64,000 nucleotides of DNA from Rhynchonema sp. JSB1_4 (Eukaryota > Nematoda > Chromadorea > Monhysterida > Xyalidae): contig JASAMV010000365.1 of the NCBI GenBank assembly GCA_030248065.1, positions 38,103-102,102 on the forward strand, given 5' to 3'. Positions 61,858 through 64,000 of the stretch are shown piece after piece; position 1 is the stretch's first letter, and each line of letters opens with the position of its first letter. Below the pieces are notes generated by a model, which saw only the letters and a program-made list of their open reading frames with translations, ran no database searches and was not told where the DNA came from. A program made the position numbers and the translations under genes.

Positions 61858-64000
61858 ATGAGCAAACGAGACAAACGATCGAAGTCTCGGAAACGGACCG
61901 ATCCAGGTGAGACGGGGTTGACTGCAGAGCAAGAAGAGGCTTTGTTGGGCGGTGGTGAAGAGGCTGACATGGAGGTGACTCAGGAGCAGCTGCAGGCTGC
62001 TGCCGGAGAGTCCGTCACCCACACCGACCCGGTGACAATGAGTTCCAGTACGACTGCAGGTGCCAGTGAGGGCACCGACACCCAGATGGAGACGGTGCCG
62101 GATCCCAGTGCCGGGGCACATGAACCTGCCCCTGGTGCGAGTGTTGCCAACTCGCAAGGTGCTGGTGTGATGAAATTCCAGACACCACAAGGCACTGTGA
62201 CGCTCAGCGGTGAGCCGTTGCACCGTCTGGGTCTGAAACTGGAACAGTACCGCAAGATGGACCGGGCCCCTGGGTCGTCAGAGGTGAATTTTTGGGACCC
62301 GGACCCACTGAACCGACCAATGGTGATGGTGAACGACAAACAGCCCGACCGCATCCACAGTGACTGGTTGCGGGGCGTGTTTGCTGGCAGTCCGTTGTTG
62401 CGCTTGCGTCGTTTGTGCAAGGTGTTGCACATTGGTCAGGTGGACCTGTTCGGACGCGCACAACGCCACAAACCGGTTGACGGTTTGAACATCAGCCGGC
62501 GCTATGAGGAGCGTCAGGAGGCTCTGTCGACCGGGCATATGCTGCCAGTGCCGTTCAGTGAGATCGAACGTGAAAAGAACACCGATTTGCGGCAGGTGGA
62601 CCACATGACCGTGGCCACGAAAGGTTTCTTCGGCCGTGATGCCAAGAACAATAAAATCGGTTGGTTCGATGCCATGAAACCGGGTGTGATCTCGGTGAAC
62701 AAACGAATGCCGAACCATCACATGGCTATGTTGGACCCGATGCGCACAGGCTGGGACGGTGTATGCAATGCAGCAAACACCAATGAGCCGTGCGCTGTGC
62801 CGAACTCATATCGGGGCATGGCCAAAATGTTCGAAAACACACGAGTGCTGTACTTGGCGTGTACGGCTCGTGAATTGTCGACTGAAGTGCTGCAGGCAGT
62901 GCTGCACAAGATGGAACAGGCAGCCAGTTACATCGGCATTCAAAACACGCACAAATACATGGTGACTGCCTTGAAGGGCATTGTCACGCTGGAATATGGT
63001 GCGCGTGCTCAGAACACATCAGCCAAGATCACGATGATGTATAATCTGATCATGAGCTGGTATCAGTGCATGTTGGCCGCACGTAGGCCACTGGGCGTGA
63101 TCAAACAGGTCATTGTGGTGGACTCATATGACCATTTTGTGGAGTTCACAAAGATCGCCATGCGCGCTCGTCGAATGCTGGGAGGTGCCATGATCGATGC
63201 TGAATTCGATCACTTCCAGTCCACAGATTTCGACACGAGCTTTTTCACGGCACTGAAAAAGAAGACCAAAAGTGCGAACGAGCTGCTCATGCACATGTGC
63301 ATGGAGAAGTGGGGCGTGCTGCCCTACTGGACCACACACGAGGTGATTCACACCACGACAGAGGAATGGTGTGATTACGACATTCTGGTGCTGCTGCAGG
63401 TGGCATTCTTCACAGGTGTCGTGTGGATCATTGAGGCCGGTTGTGTGAACAAACCTGGCTCGGATGAACCGTGTGATGAGTTCAAGCAGCTGTTTTGTGA
63501 CGATCCGTCGGTGAATGACCTACAGAACGCCGGCGTGTTCTATATGCACGGTACCCATGATCAGGACCGTCGCAATCGCAAACACGGTGATCAGGTTGCG
63601 TTTGCTCGCGCATTTGGCTGTGATATGTCAGCGATCGTGTTTGATTCGCGCAAACTGCCAATGTCCATGAGTATGAATGAGGATCATGGTGGCCCATCGC
63701 ACCAAATGATGACATTGGGCACATTGCATATCATGCGTGACAGCCACACGATGAAGGCCCAGAAAGACAAGATGCGTCGCTATACGAGCAGCACGTATCT
63801 TGAAAACAAACCGTGTGATTTTGCCTATACGGCCGGTGAGGTGCCAGGTGCAGACATGTACCATGCTGGATGGCTGGACCGTATGCACATGGGCAATTTG
63901 AACGACGAATCCACACAGTGCAAGTACTGGTACGCTGCACAAGACGTGCAAGAGGGCATTGATTGCATGTACGTGCTTGCTGTGTGCGATCCCAAACGGT
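61858..64000 (+). CDS. Giant protein paralogue 2, N-terminal 714 codons
   Basis: Starts MSKRDKRSKSRKRTDPGETG with an in-frame TGA three codons upstream, and stays open to the window end. It aligns without gaps over most of its length to residues 1-714 of the protein encoded at 51750-58832. Differences concentrate in the Ser/Glu-rich segment (residues 30-90). In the folded body they are few (for example V to M in the VVVND stretch, A to V, E to D in NEEHGG). Of six changed codons in three 60-bp blocks compared, five are synonymous. It is transcribed away from gene 1. Function unknown as for gene 1; the C-terminal RGG/Gln tail would lie outside the window. Confidence 0.93.
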   Translation, partial: MSKRDKRSKSRKRTDPGETGLTAEQEEALLGGGEEADMEVTQEQLQAAAGESVTHTDPVTMSSSTTAGASEGTDTQMETVPDPSAGAHEPAPGASVANSQGAGVMKFQTPQGTVTLSGEPLHRLGLKLEQYRKMDRAPGSSEVNFWDPDPLNRPMVMVNDKQPDRIHSDWLRGVFAGSPLLRLRRLCKVLHIGQVDLFGRAQRHKPVDGLNISRRYEERQEALSTGHMLPVPFSEIEREKNTDLRQVDHMTVATKGFFGRDAKNNKIGWFDAMKPGVISVNKRMPNHHMAMLDPMRTGWDGVCNAANTNEPCAVPNSYRGMAKMFENTRVLYLACTARELSTEVLQAVLHKMEQAASYIGIQNTHKYMVTALKGIVTLEYGARAQNTSAKITMMYNLIMSWYQCMLAARRPLGVIKQVIVVDSYDHFVEFTKIAMRARRMLGGAMIDAEFDHFQSTDFDTSFFTALKKKTKSANELLMHMCMEKWGVLPYWTTHEVIHTTTEEWCDYDILVLLQVAFFTGVVWIIEAGCVNKPGSDEPCDEFKQLFCDDPSVNDLQNAGVFYMHGTHDQDRRNRKHGDQVAFARAFGCDMSAIVFDSRKLPMSMSMNEDHGGPSHQMMTLGTLHIMRDSHTMKAQKDKMRRYTSSTYLENKPCDFAYTAGEVPGADMYHAGWLDRMHMGNLNDESTQCKYWYAAQDVQEGIDCMYVLAVCDPKR

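Larger units (their letters stand above)
51750..64000. repeat. Large inverted duplication, arms at least 3.3 kb
   Basis: Arm 1 (toward 51750, ending about 60000) and arm 2 (from about 60690 to beyond 64000) are inverted copies holding gene, leader and promoter region around a unique centre of about 0.7 kb. The visible overlap is at least 3.3 kb per arm. The far end of arm 2 is outside the window, so the full arm length and the outer boundary are unknown. Confidence 0.9.

Noticed and set aside
1..64000. tRNA, rRNA or other structured RNA genes
   Set aside because: No cloverleaf with A/B boxes and no rRNA core motifs were noticed. A covariance-model scan would be decisive.

Overview
KIND OF GENOME. 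The window looks like eukaryotic, probably invertebrate, nuclear DNA. It is AT-rich outside the giant gene and very gene-poor. It is built largely of nested non-autonomous transposons: hAT-type with 8-bp target duplications and CAGGGTTG tips, Tc1/mariner-type with TA, TTAA-type (piggyBac-like), 3-bp PIF/Harbinger-like and CACTA-like elements, foldback elements, and one LTR retrotransposon. One isolated exon resembles a DEG/ENaC channel, a metazoan family. There is no operon structure, ribosome binding site, tRNA, rRNA or CRISPR. The species cannot be named from the sequence.

LAYOUT. 1-8 kb: nested MITEs and a 745-bp tandem duplication. 8-11.2 kb: small palindromic MITEs, then a ~480-bp pure polypyrimidine tract. 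11.25-17.04 kb: a 5.8-kb TIR element (CACAGCA ends, 3-bp duplication) that encloses three different tandem-repeat arrays. 17-29 kb: mostly hAT and Harbinger-like MITEs, one unknown ORF (23202-23735) and one probable DEG/ENaC-like exon (28535-29032). 29.9-37 kb: foldback elements inserted in one another. 37-42 kb: more hAT and Tc1-like elements. 42.2-46.8 kb: a Harbinger-like element enclosing a complete gag-only LTR retrotransposon (289-bp LTRs, PBS, PPT, Gag with zinc knuckle, no pol). 47.6-49.3 kb: G/C-rich minisatellites.

THE GIANT GENE PAIR. From 51750 to the window end lies the most unusual structure: two nearly identical, head-to-head, single-exon genes. Gene 1 is complete on the minus strand (51750-58832, 2360 codons). 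Gene 2 is on the plus strand from 61858 and runs off the window. Together with about 1 kb of matching upstream sequence they form a large inverted repeat around a unique spacer at about 60.0-60.7 kb. In the blocks compared, substitutions are mostly synonymous, so both copies appear to be under constraint or recently homogenised. The protein has a basic/RS N-terminus, a very long alpha/beta-looking body with no family I recognise, two Cys-rich clusters and an RGG/poly-Q/SR tail, which suggests RNA or RNP binding. It may be cellular, virus-derived or part of a large selfish element; the sequence alone does not decide.

THEMES. No transposase ORF is visible, so the MITEs would depend on enzymes encoded elsewhere. 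Many TIR families carry their own short word repeated many times near their ends. Independently, the octamer TGAAACAT occurs about 26 times, in many unrelated element families, in the LTRs and on both sides of the giant gene.
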